Source: Myxococcales bacterium
Lineage (GTDB): Bacteria > Myxococcota_A > Polyangia > Polyangiales > Ga0077539
Length of the DNA: 64,000 bases
Reading direction: 5' to 3'
Assembly (NCBI GenBank): GCA_016793325.1
Contig: JAEUKI010000055.1
Coordinates: 186,001-250,000 of the forward strand
The number at the start of each line of letters is the position of its first letter. The stretch's first letter is position 1. The notes beneath the pieces were generated by a model. It did not search any database. It was given only the letters and a program-made list of their open reading frames with translations, and was not told where the DNA came from. Shown here one piece after another: positions 42,749 through 51,843 of this stretch. The translations under genes and the position numbers were made by a program.

Positions 42749-43320
42749 GCTCGCACCACTGCGTCGAAGCGCGCGCTGAACCCGTCGCGACCGTGGACGA
42801 GCGACACCGCGCGCTCGCGTCGGTACCACGGGTCGTTGGCGTTGTAGGGGTCGCCGTCGAAGTAGATCTGCGTCGTAAGCACTCCGCGCGGGCCGTGAAT
42901 CTTGCAGTGGATGTGCGCCGGTCGATACGTCGCTCCGTTGAGGTACCGCCCCGGAACGATCGTTCGCACCGTGAACCGCCCGCGCGCGTCGGTCTCGAGC
43001 GTCGCGCGAAGCCGCGATCCCGCCGTGTCGTACCGCCCTCGCGCGTCGCACTGCCAGAGCTCGACGCGGGCGCGCGCCAGACCGATGCAACGCGTGTCGC
43101 GCACGGTGGCTTCGAGCTCGAGCGGCGTCCCGGACATTCCGGGCTCGATGAGCGTCGTTCGGCGCGGGGCGTTCGCGAGGTAGTAGGGACCTTCGATGTC
43201 TTCGCCGGTGAGCGCGCAGCGAGGGGCCTCAGCGAAGGCGAGCGCAGAGGAGGGGGCCACCGCAGAGAGCGCGGCCCATTGCGCGAGAAATCTACGACGG
43301 TCGACCTGCTCGTTCTTCAT
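42745..43320 (-). CDS. Tat-exported intradiol ring-cleavage dioxygenase-like protein
   Basis: The 191-residue product has a twin-Arg signal (DRRRFLAQWAALSAVA), then an intradiol dioxygenase fold with GPYYLAN, VELWQCDARGRYD and YRPAHIHCKIHG. Candidate iron ligands are Y97, Y126, H136 and H138. Family members cleave catechols between the hydroxyls using Fe(III). Export is unusual for catabolic members but known for secreted ones. It shares a 50-bp upstream element with the small secreted protein gene at 47 kb, on the other side of a sigma factor/kinase pair. Confidence 0.82.
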   Translation of the reverse strand: MKNEQVDRRRFLAQWAALSAVAPSSALAFAEAPRCALTGEDIEGPYYLANAPRRTTLIEPGMSGTPLELEATVRDTRCIGLARARVELWQCDARGRYDTAGSRLRATLETDARGRFTVRTIVPGRYLNGATYRPAHIHCKIHGPRGVLTTQIYFDGDPYNANDPWYRRERAVSLVHGRDGFSARFDAVVRA

Positions 43321-43331
43321 GGGTTCGAATC

Positions 43332-43381
43332 CCTTTCGAACCGAGAACGAGCGCGGAGCCCGACCGGCGCACGAAATCGAC
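43332..43381 (-). promoter_or_regulatory. Shared 50-bp promoter-like element, copy 1 (dioxygenase gene)
   Basis: On the leftward strand it reads a 21-bp block starting GTCGATTTCG and ending CGCCGGTCG (43361-43381), nine variable bases, CTCGTTCTCGG (43341-43351), two variable bases and CGAAAGG (43332-43338), which serves as ribosome binding site 11 bases before the ATG. The same blocks with the same spacing occur at 47548-47597. The inferred role is a promoter read by the adjacent sigma factor. Confidence 0.7.
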
Positions 43382-43412
43382 GACCCTCCGCCGGACGCAG
43401 TTCGAGCGCGAT

Positions 43413-46325
43413 TTACGGCGTCCAGCGCTGCGACGGCCCGTAGCTCCCCGAGCCGCTGCCCGACGGAACGTACCTCTGCGGCGCGACGCTCACCGGCGTT
43501 GTGCGCGTCGCGACGCCCGCGTCTCGAAGCGCAGGCGCGATCGCCACGGTCCCTGCGTCGCGCTCCGTCGCTGCGTCGGACGAAGGCGCGATCGCGTGCG
43601 CATCGGGGAGCGCCGTCGATCGCGTCGTCGTGACCGTGGGCGCCGTTGGCTGCGCCCGGGGTCGCGACGGAGCCTCTCGCGACGCGAGGGCGCGCTCGCA
43701 CTCGTCTCGCACGGCGATGGACTCGGCGTCGGTCCGAGACGCGACGATCGCGCGCGAGGCTTCGAGCTCCGCGCGTCCTTCGCGGGTCGAGCCGCTCGCG
43801 ACGAGGGCGAGGCCGAGGACCTTGCGCGCGCGGGCCACGCGGAGGTGATTCGCTCCGAATGTGTTCGTGTCGCGGGCGAGGGCGCGTCGCGCGCGTTCGA
43901 TCGCGACCGAGTGCGCTCCACGAGAGAGCGCGACGAGCGCGAGGTTGAGCGTCGCGAGGGGCGCGTCGAGGGTCGCCCCGAGGATCGATTCGGCTTCGAG
44001 GAGCCTGCGCTCGGCTTCGTCGAACGAGCGCGCTTCGAGCGCGAGCAGCCCGAGGCTGTTCAGCTCGAGGCCTCGCTCGATCGATCGCGGACCGAGCCAA
44101 CGCTCTTCGAGCTCGAGCGCTTGCAAATAGTGCTCGCGCGCTTCTGCGCGGCGCTCGGCGCGGCGAAGGACGCCCGCGATGTTGTGGAGGTGCCGCGCGC
44201 GATCGGGGTGATCGAGGCCGGTTCGAGCGCGATCGAGCTCCATCGCTTCGCGGTGCAGGGCGAGGGCGCGATCGAGCTCGCCGCGTTCGCGGGCGACGTT
44301 GGCCAACGCCGTGAGCACAGGAGAGCGATCACCGCCGTGCTGCGCGCGGAGCGCGAGCGCCCGATCGAGCGCGGTCGTCGCGCGATCGAGGTGGCCGAGG
44401 TTCGAGAGCGCGAGGCCGTTCAACAACGCGAGCGACGACTCGAGCGCGGGGTCGCCCACGCGACGCACGGACGCCTCGGCCTGATCGATCGCCGCGATGG
44501 TCTCGCTCCACGCGCCGCGCGCTCCCTCGGAGGCGACGAGCTCGAGCCACGCCCGTGCGGCGCCATCGTCGTCACGCCCCGCCTCGGCGACCAGCGCTGC
44601 TCTTCGCGCCGCGCGGCTCGCTTCGACGTGCGACCCCAACGCGCGAAGCGCCTTCGCGAGCGCTCGGCTCGCCCGCGATCGAACGGGAGCCCACTGCGAC
44701 GCGTCCGCCGCCCGCTCGGCCTCGGCCGCACGCGCGGAGGCGTCCCTATAATGACCCGTGGTCATATTGGAAATCGACTCGCGAACAAGCACTTCGGCCC
44801 GCGTGACTTCTCGCGCGCGCGAAGGGTCCGTCGGCGGGGCTTCGGTCGCGACCAGCGCGCGCGTGTCCGCACACCGTTCGATCGGAGGGAGCTCGAACGC
44901 GATCGACGACGAGGCCAACACGACGCTTCGATTGGCGCGCGCGAGGGACGCGACGACCGCGTCGAAGTCTCCCCGCGCGTGATCGAGGCACCGTCGCTGC
45001 GCCGCGCGAAGCTCGGGGGACGGCGCGGGCGCGGCGGTCGTCGGACCCACGCGACACACAGCCTCGCTCGCGGCGAACCAGCGATCGGCCCAGCGGTCGA
45101 GGGCGGCGTTCAACTCTCGCGCGAGCGCGGCTCCGACCCGGGGCTCTTCGCGCACGAACGCGCGCTCGATCGCGTCGCGCGCGTCCCTCGTGAGCGGCCT
45201 CGCGCCGGCGCTGCACGCGGCGACGCTCGGCGCGTGCGACGCGCGATTCGTTCGAGCCCACGCGCCCGCAGAGAGCGCCACCGTCGCAGTCGCGATCACC
45301 GCGAGTACCGCCGCGCGAGGCGACGCGCGCGACGCGCGATCGAGCTCGGCGAGCCACGCCGCGACCGACGATGGACGCCTCTCGGGGTTTGCTTCGAGCG
45401 CGCGCGCGATCACGCGAAGCACCGGAGCGCTCACCGGCGAACCCCGCAGCGAAGGGCCCTGTGCGATCGACGCCCGGAGCTCTGCGAGCGTCGCGGCGAC
45501 GAACGGACGGCGGCCGACGAGGGCTTCGTACGCGACGACGCCCAGCGAAAAGAGGTCCGAACGCTCGGTCGCTTGCGCGCCGTCGAGCGTCTCGGGGGCC
45601 ATGTAGAGCGGCGTTCCGAGCAGGGCGCCGGTCTGGGTGAGCGCGTGCGAGAGCGCGCCTTCGTCCAGCGATCCGCGCGGGATCGTCGGCGCCGCGAGGC
45701 CGAAGTCCGCGAGCCGCACGCGGTCTTCGCCGATCACGATGTTCTCGGGTTTGACGTCGCGATGGAGCACGCTCCGCGCGTGCGCCGCCGCGAGCCCGCG
45801 CCCCGCGGCGATCACCACCGCGAGCGCCTCGCGCCACGGCCGCGATCGCGCGTCGAGCCACGCGCGGAGCGTCGGGCCGCGAACGACCTCCATCGCCACG
45901 TAGAGCTGCCCGTCCGCCTCGCCGACGTCGAAGACCGTCACGATGTTTTCGTGTGTCAATTTGGCGAGCGCCGACGCCTCGCGCCGCGCGCGCTCGCGCT
46001 GAACGGGGTCCCTCGCGCGCTCGGGTCGAAGGACCTTCAGCGCGACTTCGCGCTCGAGGCGCGGATCCCACGCGAGGTACACGAGCCCCGAGGCGCCTTC
46101 GCCGAGCAGCGACCGAAGGACGTACGGGCCGACCTCTGCGCCGCGCTCGAGCGTCGCGCCCGAGTGTGTGTCACTTCGATGCGAGCGAGCGAGGAGCCCC
46201 ACGAGCTCCGAGCAGCTCGGGCAGCGGTCCATGTGCGCGTCGATCGATCGCGTCGTGGTGGCGTCGAGCTCGCCGCGCACGAACTCGTCGAGCACGAGGT
46301 CATCGGGGCACTCGGACGCGTTCAC
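43413..46325 (-). CDS. Zinc-finger anti-sigma-like / Ser-Thr kinase / TPR protein
   Basis: The 970-residue product (GTG start 46325) opens with a zf-HC2-type motif: C6, H31, C35, C38 in HMDRCPSC, as in zinc-binding anti-sigma factors. A complete kinase follows (about 66-330: GEGASG, K97, HRDVKPEN with D190, DFG 207-209), then a membrane helix (about 345-365) and TPR repeats to about 880, ending in a disordered tail. It diverges from the sigma factor gene with only 42 bp between starts. The layout suggests that it holds or phosphorylates that sigma factor in response to a signal sensed by the TPR part. The longer frame to 46907 is antisense to the sigma gene and not real. Confidence 0.88.
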   Translation of the reverse strand: MNASECPDDLVLDEFVRGELDATTTRSIDAHMDRCPSCSELVGLLARSHRSDTHSGATLERGAEVGPYVLRSLLGEGASGLVYLAWDPRLEREVALKVLRPERARDPVQRERARREASALAKLTHENIVTVFDVGEADGQLYVAMEVVRGPTLRAWLDARSRPWREALAVVIAAGRGLAAAHARSVLHRDVKPENIVIGEDRVRLADFGLAAPTIPRGSLDEGALSHALTQTGALLGTPLYMAPETLDGAQATERSDLFSLGVVAYEALVGRRPFVAATLAELRASIAQGPSLRGSPVSAPVLRVIARALEANPERRPSSVAAWLAELDRASRASPRAAVLAVIATATVALSAGAWARTNRASHAPSVAACSAGARPLTRDARDAIERAFVREEPRVGAALARELNAALDRWADRWFAASEAVCRVGPTTAAPAPSPELRAAQRRCLDHARGDFDAVVASLARANRSVVLASSSIAFELPPIERCADTRALVATEAPPTDPSRAREVTRAEVLVRESISNMTTGHYRDASARAAEAERAADASQWAPVRSRASRALAKALRALGSHVEASRAARRAALVAEAGRDDDGAARAWLELVASEGARGAWSETIAAIDQAEASVRRVGDPALESSLALLNGLALSNLGHLDRATTALDRALALRAQHGGDRSPVLTALANVARERGELDRALALHREAMELDRARTGLDHPDRARHLHNIAGVLRRAERRAEAREHYLQALELEERWLGPRSIERGLELNSLGLLALEARSFDEAERRLLEAESILGATLDAPLATLNLALVALSRGAHSVAIERARRALARDTNTFGANHLRVARARKVLGLALVASGSTREGRAELEASRAIVASRTDAESIAVRDECERALASREAPSRPRAQPTAPTVTTTRSTALPDAHAIAPSSDAATERDAGTVAIAPALRDAGVATRTTPVSVAPQRYVPSGSGSGSYGPSQRWTP

Positions 46326-46367
46326 GGCAGGCTCCAGGGTAGCAAGTTCGCGTACAATCGCCTCGTG

Positions 46368-47075
46368 ATGGACGAGCCGATCGACGAGGGCGAGGTCGAG
46401 TTTGCCCGCGCCGTCGCGCGCGGCGAGCCCGCGGCGGTGGCGCGATTCGAGCGAGAAATCCTCGCGTCGATCGACAAGGCGCTCGCGACGATGCGCCTCG
46501 ATCCCGCGGCGCTCGACGAGGTCAAGCAGCGCGTCCGTGTTCGGTTGCTCGTCGCAGAAGAGGGCGCGCCTCCGCGCCTCGTCGCGTACGCAGGGCGCGG
46601 TCGGCTCGAAGGGCTCGCGTGCGTGACGGCCTCGCGCATCGCGCTCGATCTGTTGCGGGCGAGCAAGAGCAACGCCGCGGCCCCGGTCGATCGCCTCGCC
46701 GACGATTTCGGCGTCGATGCGGCGCGCGCGACGGGCACAGGTGCGGATCCCGAGGACGCGCTCGTTCGCGAGGACGTGAAGCAGCGATTTCGCGTGGCGT
46801 TCGCCGCGGCAGTGGACGCGCTCGACGCGCGAGAGCGCGCGGTGCTCAAGCTGCACTTGCTCGAGGGCGTGACGCTCGATCGTCTCGCGGGGATGTACTC
46901 GGTCCATCGCGCGACGGTGGTCCGGTGGCTCGCGGACGCGCGATCGAAGGTGCTCTCGCGAACGCGCCGCGAGCTCGCGGAGTCGCTCGGGGCCACGGAC
47001 GTCGACAGCACGATCGCGCTGCTCGAGAGCAAGCTCGACGCGAGCATCGAGCGCCTATTTCGCACGCGTAGCTGA
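46368..47075 (+). CDS. ECF-like sigma factor (Myxococcales gmx1 type)
   Basis: The 235-residue product has a region-2-like segment (RLEGLACVTASRIALDLLRASKSN, about 82-105) and a region 4 helix-turn-helix (LDARERAVLKLHLLEGVTLDRLAGMYSVHRATVVRWLADARSKV, about 150-195). It resembles the Myxococcales-specific sigma-70 group often paired with kinases. ATG 46368 is used; GTG 46365 is equally possible. It diverges from a kinase carrying a zinc-finger anti-sigma-like domain, and two nearby genes share one promoter-like element. Confidence 0.87.
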   Translation: MDEPIDEGEVEFARAVARGEPAAVARFEREILASIDKALATMRLDPAALDEVKQRVRVRLLVAEEGAPPRLVAYAGRGRLEGLACVTASRIALDLLRASKSNAAAPVDRLADDFGVDAARATGTGADPEDALVREDVKQRFRVAFAAAVDALDARERAVLKLHLLEGVTLDRLAGMYSVHRATVVRWLADARSKVLSRTRRELAESLGATDVDSTIALLESKLDASIERLFRTRS

Positions 47076-47537
47076 GTTGCGCGCGAACAAGCTCGCGATG
47101 CGCCACGCGTCGTCGGCGAAGCGAACCGTGATGGTCTCGGACCATCGTCCCTGCGCGCCCTCGCTCGTCGCTTCGATGGTGACGCCGTCGTCCGTCGCGC
47201 TCACGGGGGTCACGCTGACGATGCGATACCTGCGGTCTGCGAGGCGTTGCGAGACCCACTCCGCGCCGCTCCAGGTGGGAGGCTGGCAGCAGCCGTTGTA
47301 CTCGAAGTGCGCCCGCGCAGACGCGTGCCATGCGCTCGCTGCATGGGAGGCGTTTCGCTGGGAGATCGCTTGGACGTAGCTCGAGACGACCGCCATCGCG
47401 GCGTTCGTGCGGCGCTGCGTGAGCGAGGGGCCTCGAGCGCCACCGTAGAAGTCTCCGCATGCGAGCGCGGGCTGTGCGGCGACGAAGAGCGAGAGGGCGA
47501 GGGCGAGCGAGCAGTGCGCGAGGCGGAGGGTGTTCAT
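47055..47537 (-). CDS. Small secreted protein, SnoaL/NTF2-like
   Basis: The 160-residue product has a signal peptide ending PALAC, then a domain with VSSYVQAISQRNASHAASAWHASA...RYRIVSVTPVSATDDGVTIEATSEG...WRIASLF, which looks like an NTF2/SnoaL-type cone fold (tentative). Start ATG 47537; a longer frame to 47588 runs through the promoter element. It overlaps the convergent sigma gene end by 21 bp and shares its upstream element with the dioxygenase gene. Confidence 0.65.
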   Translation of the reverse strand: MNTLRLAHCSLALALSLFVAAQPALACGDFYGGARGPSLTQRRTNAAMAVVSSYVQAISQRNASHAASAWHASARAHFEYNGCCQPPTWSGAEWVSQRLADRRYRIVSVTPVSATDDGVTIEATSEGAQGRWSETITVRFADDAWRIASLFARNSATRAK

Positions 47538-47547
47538 GGTGGAGGGT

Positions 47548-47597
47548 CCTTTCGCTCCGAGAACGAGAGGCTCGACCGACCGGCGCACGAAATCGAC
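47548..47597 (-). promoter_or_regulatory. Shared 50-bp promoter-like element, copy 2 (secreted protein gene)
   Basis: The three blocks (21, 11 and 7 bases) described at 43332-43381 recur here without any change at 47577-47597, 47557-47567 and 47548-47554, with identical 9- and 2-base gaps, while the gap bases differ. The element ends 10 bases before the ATG. Conservation of blocks but not of gaps points to a selected promoter rather than a recent duplication. Confidence 0.7.
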
Positions 47598-47655
47598 ACG
47601 CGGCGCGAGAGACTTCTGTTCGCCTGTGAAAAAGCAGGCGAAACAGCGTCGCTCT

Positions 47656-50316
47656 CTACTGGGGGGCGCCCGCGTCGGGCGGTGTCCAGCCGCGAATGGG
47701 GACGACCACGGGCGTTCCGCCGATGATGTTCACGCGCATGGTGCCCTCTTGCTCGGGGTTGCGCTCGTAGCGGACGCGGCGCTGCATGGGCGGGGTCCAC
47801 ACCGATGGGCTCACGGGCGTGACCTCGGGGAAGATCCTTCGCGCGCCGTTCCACGCGCGGGCGGTGAGCGAGAGCGTGGGGACCGACGTCGCGGGAGCGC
47901 TCTCGCCGAGGACGCCCTGTCCCGTGGGGAGCACGAGCACGCTGTCCCCGAGGGCGATGCGCGTGGGGCCGCAGCCCGCGAGGTCGAGCGCGCGCTGCAC
48001 GAGGTCGGGCGTCGCTCGATCCGTGACGGCGATGACGAGAAAGCCCTCGCCGTCGATGCCGGCGCCGCGAAGGACGCTCATCCCGGGGCGCAGCGCTTCG
48101 CCCGCGAGCCCGTCGCCGTCGTTCGCGATGCTCCAGCGAGGACCGCTGCCGCCGGTGGTCATCGTGAGCCGCGGAGCGCCTGCGCCGCGCGCGATTGTTC
48201 CCCCGACGAAGCGCGCGACGAGCGAGTCGTGCGCGTCGGGGGCCGCGAAGTTCACGCGGCGCGCGTCGACGCGAACGAGGTTGACCCATCGATCCGCCCG
48301 CGCAGGGTCGGGTCGAATTCGTGTGCGCGCCATCGGCCACGGAAACGGGTGCGCCCCGAGCCCGTTGACGTGCCACGTCCCTTCTCCGGTTTGCGCCGGC
48401 GAAACCGCAGGTCGCAGCGGCTCTCCAGGGAGCACCGAGCGCAGCAAGAGATAGAAGAAATCTCGCGGATCGCGCCGGATGTACCGCGGGAGATTGTGGC
48501 TCATTCGACGGACGAGCTTGCGGCCGCGGAACGTCACGTTGGGCAAGCCCGAGATCGTCCCCTCGGCTTCGAAGCCGCCGACGAGCGCGTGCTCGAGCGG
48601 CGGATGCTGCGCCGGAGGCGAGACGCGATAGAGCTCGAAGCCGGTGTTCGAGCCGTTCATGTCGAGGTGCACGGCGTACGAGCAGCGCGCGGCGATGAGG
48701 GCGCGGCCGAGCGTCTGCGGCTCGAGGTGATCGCCCCACGCGTACAACACGTGGTTGTCGCGCGTGAGGCAGATCGCCGTGCGCGTCGTGTGCGTGTCCG
48801 TGGTCTGCCCGTGAATTCCGCCCCAGTAGCCGCGACGCCACGGGTTGTACGTCCCGTCGTCGACGACGGCGGTCATGTTCTGGCGAAACTCGACGACGTC
48901 CTGCGGGATCTGTCGCAGGCCGCGCGGCCATGAGCCGAAGCCGAGGTCGCCGTCGGCCATGAGCGCGAGCGTCGCGGCGTAGGGCTTCGCGGGCAGCAGC
49001 ACCATGCCCTCTGCGAACACGCCGAACTCGCCGTGGATCGCTTGAAACGCGCCGTTGAACGCGCCCACGAGCCTCGACATCGTCCGCTCGTCGCGCGGGA
49101 TCGCGCCGGTGCCCGTCTCGCCGGTCGCACCAATGGGCTCTTCGCTCCCGGGAACGACGTGCAGCTCGATCTGCCTCGGGTCCCACGCGGCGAAGAACGT
49201 GCGCCCGTCCAACCGCTCGGGATCGGGCCGTAGAAACGTGATGTACATCGGCGGAGGAGCGCCCGGATTCGCGCGCGAAAACGGGTCCCCCTCGCGCACG
49301 AGCGGCGACCACTCGCCTTCGCGCGGGAGCGCGGGCTGCACGAGCGGCGTGATCCTTTGTGGGGGCCAGTTTTCAACAGGGCCCTCGAGCGCCGCGCCGT
49401 TTGCGTTGGTTCCGCCCGAGAGAACGTCGGCGAGGTCCTGCGCGTCGTCCTGGCGATTGCTCGTCCCCACCGTGGACTGTCGCAGCCTCGCGAGCTGGTG
49501 CTCCGCGCCGAACGCGATCGACTCGAGCAGCTCGATGGGCTCGGCTCCGATCCACGGCACCGCGCGCACCGTGTTGACCGCCCACGGAACCCACGCGTCC
49601 ATCTGCGCCGCGACGCGCGCGCGATGGCGCACGAGCTCGCGGTGCGCGCCGAGCGCGAAGTCTCGCGACGGTTCGATGGTGACCCTCGCGCGTCCCTCGA
49701 TCGTGGCGGCGAGGCTGGTTCCCTCGAACGCGAGGGTGACCTCGCGCGCGGGGCGAACGAGCTCGAAGCGCTCGATCCCGTAGCCCGAAGGTCGCCCCGA
49801 GCGTTGCCAGCGCGTGACGGCGAGGCGCAGTCGAGCGCCGGTCTCTGCGGCCACTTCGGCGCGCTCGCCGCGGCCATCGATGATCGAGATCGCGTCTGCG
49901 CGGCCGTCGACGCGCGTGACGAACGCTGCGTACGTGGCGGATGGATCGACGGTGAGCGCGCTCTCTTCGGCGGCGTTGGACTGCGTGAGGTTGTAGAGCC
50001 CGCTCAGCGAGATCACGCGATCGTCGGGGCCGGTGCGCACTTGCGCGACGAACACGTCGTCGAGCGCGCCCGCGGGCTGCGCGGACTTCGCGAGAAAAAT
50101 CGCCCGCCTCGGAACGACGTCCGCTCCATCGAGCCACCGCATCGACCCTTCGCGGAGCACCAAGCCCTTTCGCGCGAGCACCTCGGGCAGCGGTCGAAAC
50201 TCGCCGTTGACCAAGGAGACGATCGCGCCGACCGCGGTGAGCGCGGCGATCGATCGAAGGAGCGCTCGCGACGTGCGCGCGCGCGGCGGTGCGGTGTTGG
50301 CGGACACAGACGACAC
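47656..50316 (-). CDS. Membrane-anchored phosphodiester glycosidase (NAGPA)-like protein
   Basis: The 886-residue product has one N-terminal membrane anchor (about 20-38). Residues about 420-610 match the NAGPA/DUF2233 family: GAFNGAFQAIHGEFGVF, TRTAICLTRDNHVLYAWGD and YAVHLDMNGSNTGFELY, where the Asp/Asn cluster is the probable active site. Family members remove capping sugars from phosphodiesters, as in polysaccharide or teichoic-like material. N- and C-terminal parts are unassigned. It starts 123 bp from the divergent menF gene. Confidence 0.75.
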   Translation of the reverse strand: MSSVSANTAPPRARTSRALLRSIAALTAVGAIVSLVNGEFRPLPEVLARKGLVLREGSMRWLDGADVVPRRAIFLAKSAQPAGALDDVFVAQVRTGPDDRVISLSGLYNLTQSNAAEESALTVDPSATYAAFVTRVDGRADAISIIDGRGERAEVAAETGARLRLAVTRWQRSGRPSGYGIERFELVRPAREVTLAFEGTSLAATIEGRARVTIEPSRDFALGAHRELVRHRARVAAQMDAWVPWAVNTVRAVPWIGAEPIELLESIAFGAEHQLARLRQSTVGTSNRQDDAQDLADVLSGGTNANGAALEGPVENWPPQRITPLVQPALPREGEWSPLVREGDPFSRANPGAPPPMYITFLRPDPERLDGRTFFAAWDPRQIELHVVPGSEEPIGATGETGTGAIPRDERTMSRLVGAFNGAFQAIHGEFGVFAEGMVLLPAKPYAATLALMADGDLGFGSWPRGLRQIPQDVVEFRQNMTAVVDDGTYNPWRRGYWGGIHGQTTDTHTTRTAICLTRDNHVLYAWGDHLEPQTLGRALIAARCSYAVHLDMNGSNTGFELYRVSPPAQHPPLEHALVGGFEAEGTISGLPNVTFRGRKLVRRMSHNLPRYIRRDPRDFFYLLLRSVLPGEPLRPAVSPAQTGEGTWHVNGLGAHPFPWPMARTRIRPDPARADRWVNLVRVDARRVNFAAPDAHDSLVARFVGGTIARGAGAPRLTMTTGGSGPRWSIANDGDGLAGEALRPGMSVLRGAGIDGEGFLVIAVTDRATPDLVQRALDLAGCGPTRIALGDSVLVLPTGQGVLGESAPATSVPTLSLTARAWNGARRIFPEVTPVSPSVWTPPMQRRVRYERNPEQEGTMRVNIIGGTPVVVPIRGWTPPDAGAPQ

Positions 50317-50439
50317 GGCGGATGGCTACAGAGGGCGTCTATACAACGTCCAGCCGCGCCCGTCGCATTGCATGTCGAGCGCGCAAAAAGTCGAAGGGTG
50401 GGCAACGGGCGGCGCGGCGGGGTATGACCCTTGGGGCCA

Positions 50440-51843
50440 ATGCGGTTTCCGTTGATGGATCCGGCCTTCGTCGAGAGGGCGCTCGCGTCGATTCGGCCTG
50501 TTGCGTATCGAGACGCGTTCGTCGCGCTCACGTCGCGGTGCGCGCCGCAGGCGTTCGAGCGGCTGGCGAGCAGCGACATGCTCGGCGAGCGAACGATCTG
50601 GGATCCGCGCGGCGTCGCAGAGGACCTCGGCCCCGCGATGGCGGGCGCAGGCGTGGCCCTCCGCGAGATCAACGGCGGAGGAACGCCTCGCTTGTCGGGC
50701 CTCGTCCCCCGCGCCGCTGCGGTGTTTCGCGGGCTCATCGAGTTTCGCGACGACGGGTGCGAGGACGCTCCGCCGCCGGCGTTCATGGGCGGCGCTTCGT
50801 TCGCGCCGAAGATCCCGACGGACGTCGAGTGGGGCTGGTTCGGCGACGACATGTTCGTCCTGCCTCGGTGGCGCGCGGCGCTCACGAGCTCGGGCGCGTT
50901 TTCGACCTGGGTTTTCACAGTCGAAGAGCTCGCGGACCGCGCGGCGCTCTTGCGCGAGCTCTCGACGGCCAACGACGTGATCATGCGCAGCCCCACGATG
51001 CGCATCTACAGCACCAACGTTCGTGTTCGCGAGGACCTCTCGCGCGAGCGTTGGCGCGCGCTCGTCGAGAAGGCCATCCAAGCCGTGAGCGGGAGCGCTG
51101 CAAATTCACTGCGAAAGCTCGTTCCTGCGCGGCGGACGCACATCGAGTTCGAGAGCACGATCGACCCCGTGGCGTGCGTGGCGCGCGCGGGGGCGAAGTT
51201 TCGTAGCTGCACGCGCTTCATGGTCGAGCGCGAAGAGCGCGCGTTCGTCGGCGCGACGCCCGAGCGGTTGATCCGCGTGAAGGGGCGCGAGATCGAGACC
51301 GACGCGCTCGCAGGGAGCCTCCCTCGCGCGGCGGACAGCGTCGTCGACGCGCTCTCGCGCGAGCTTCTCGCGAGCGACAAGAACCGTCGCGAACACGAGG
51401 CCGTCGTCGCTGCGATCCGCGCGGCGCTCGCGACGGTGTGCGAGTCGATGGACGTGCCTTCGGCGCCGACGGTTCGCGCGCTGCCGAACCTCGTGCACCT
51501 CTGGACGCCCATTCGGGCGACGCTCCGCTCGACGCTCCACCCGCTCGACCTCGTGGGCCTCCTCCACCCGACGCCCGCCGTCGCAGGAACGCCCCGCGAG
51601 CTTGCGGTCCAATGGCTCGTCCGCAACGAGCCACACCCGCGCGGCTGGTTCACCGGTCCCGTGGGCTGGTTCGACGCGCGCGGCGACGGCGCGTTCGTCG
51701 TGGGGCTTCGTTCGATGCTGCTCTACCGCAACCACGCGTGGCTCTACGCGGGCGCGGGCGTCGTCGCGGGGTCCGATCCCGACGCCGAGTACGAAGAGAC
51801 CAGCGCGAAGCTCACCGCGATGACCGCTGCGCTCGGGTTGTAG
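50440..51843 (+). CDS. menF: Isochorismate synthase (MenF)
   Basis: The 467-residue product has the chorismate-binding-enzyme C-terminal fold: ERAFVGATPERLIRVKGREIETDALAGSLPRA (about 268-300), SDKNRREHEAVV, and FTGPVGWFDARGDGAFVVGLRSML with the final AGAGVVAGSDPDAEYEET. It isomerises chorismate to isochorismate for MenD. Starts at TTG 50431 and ATG 50455 are alternatives to ATG 50440. It lies 11 kb from the menaquinone operon. Confidence 0.9.
   Translation: MRFPLMDPAFVERALASIRPVAYRDAFVALTSRCAPQAFERLASSDMLGERTIWDPRGVAEDLGPAMAGAGVALREINGGGTPRLSGLVPRAAAVFRGLIEFRDDGCEDAPPPAFMGGASFAPKIPTDVEWGWFGDDMFVLPRWRAALTSSGAFSTWVFTVEELADRAALLRELSTANDVIMRSPTMRIYSTNVRVREDLSRERWRALVEKAIQAVSGSAANSLRKLVPARRTHIEFESTIDPVACVARAGAKFRSCTRFMVEREERAFVGATPERLIRVKGREIETDALAGSLPRAADSVVDALSRELLASDKNRREHEAVVAAIRAALATVCESMDVPSAPTVRALPNLVHLWTPIRATLRSTLHPLDLVGLLHPTPAVAGTPRELAVQWLVRNEPHPRGWFTGPVGWFDARGDGAFVVGLRSMLLYRNHAWLYAGAGVVAGSDPDAEYEETSAKLTAMTAALGL

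Noticed and set aside
44751-44765. ATGACC-CGT-GGTCAT palindrome, the same 6-3-6 dyad as at 34231-34245 before menD
   Set aside because: It lies inside the kinase coding sequence; two copies in 64 kb, one of them coding, are not enough to claim a shared operator.
46326-46907. N-terminal extension of the zinc-finger kinase across the sigma factor gene
   Set aside because: The extension is antisense to a clear sigma factor; the GTG at 46325 starts right at the zinc-finger domain.
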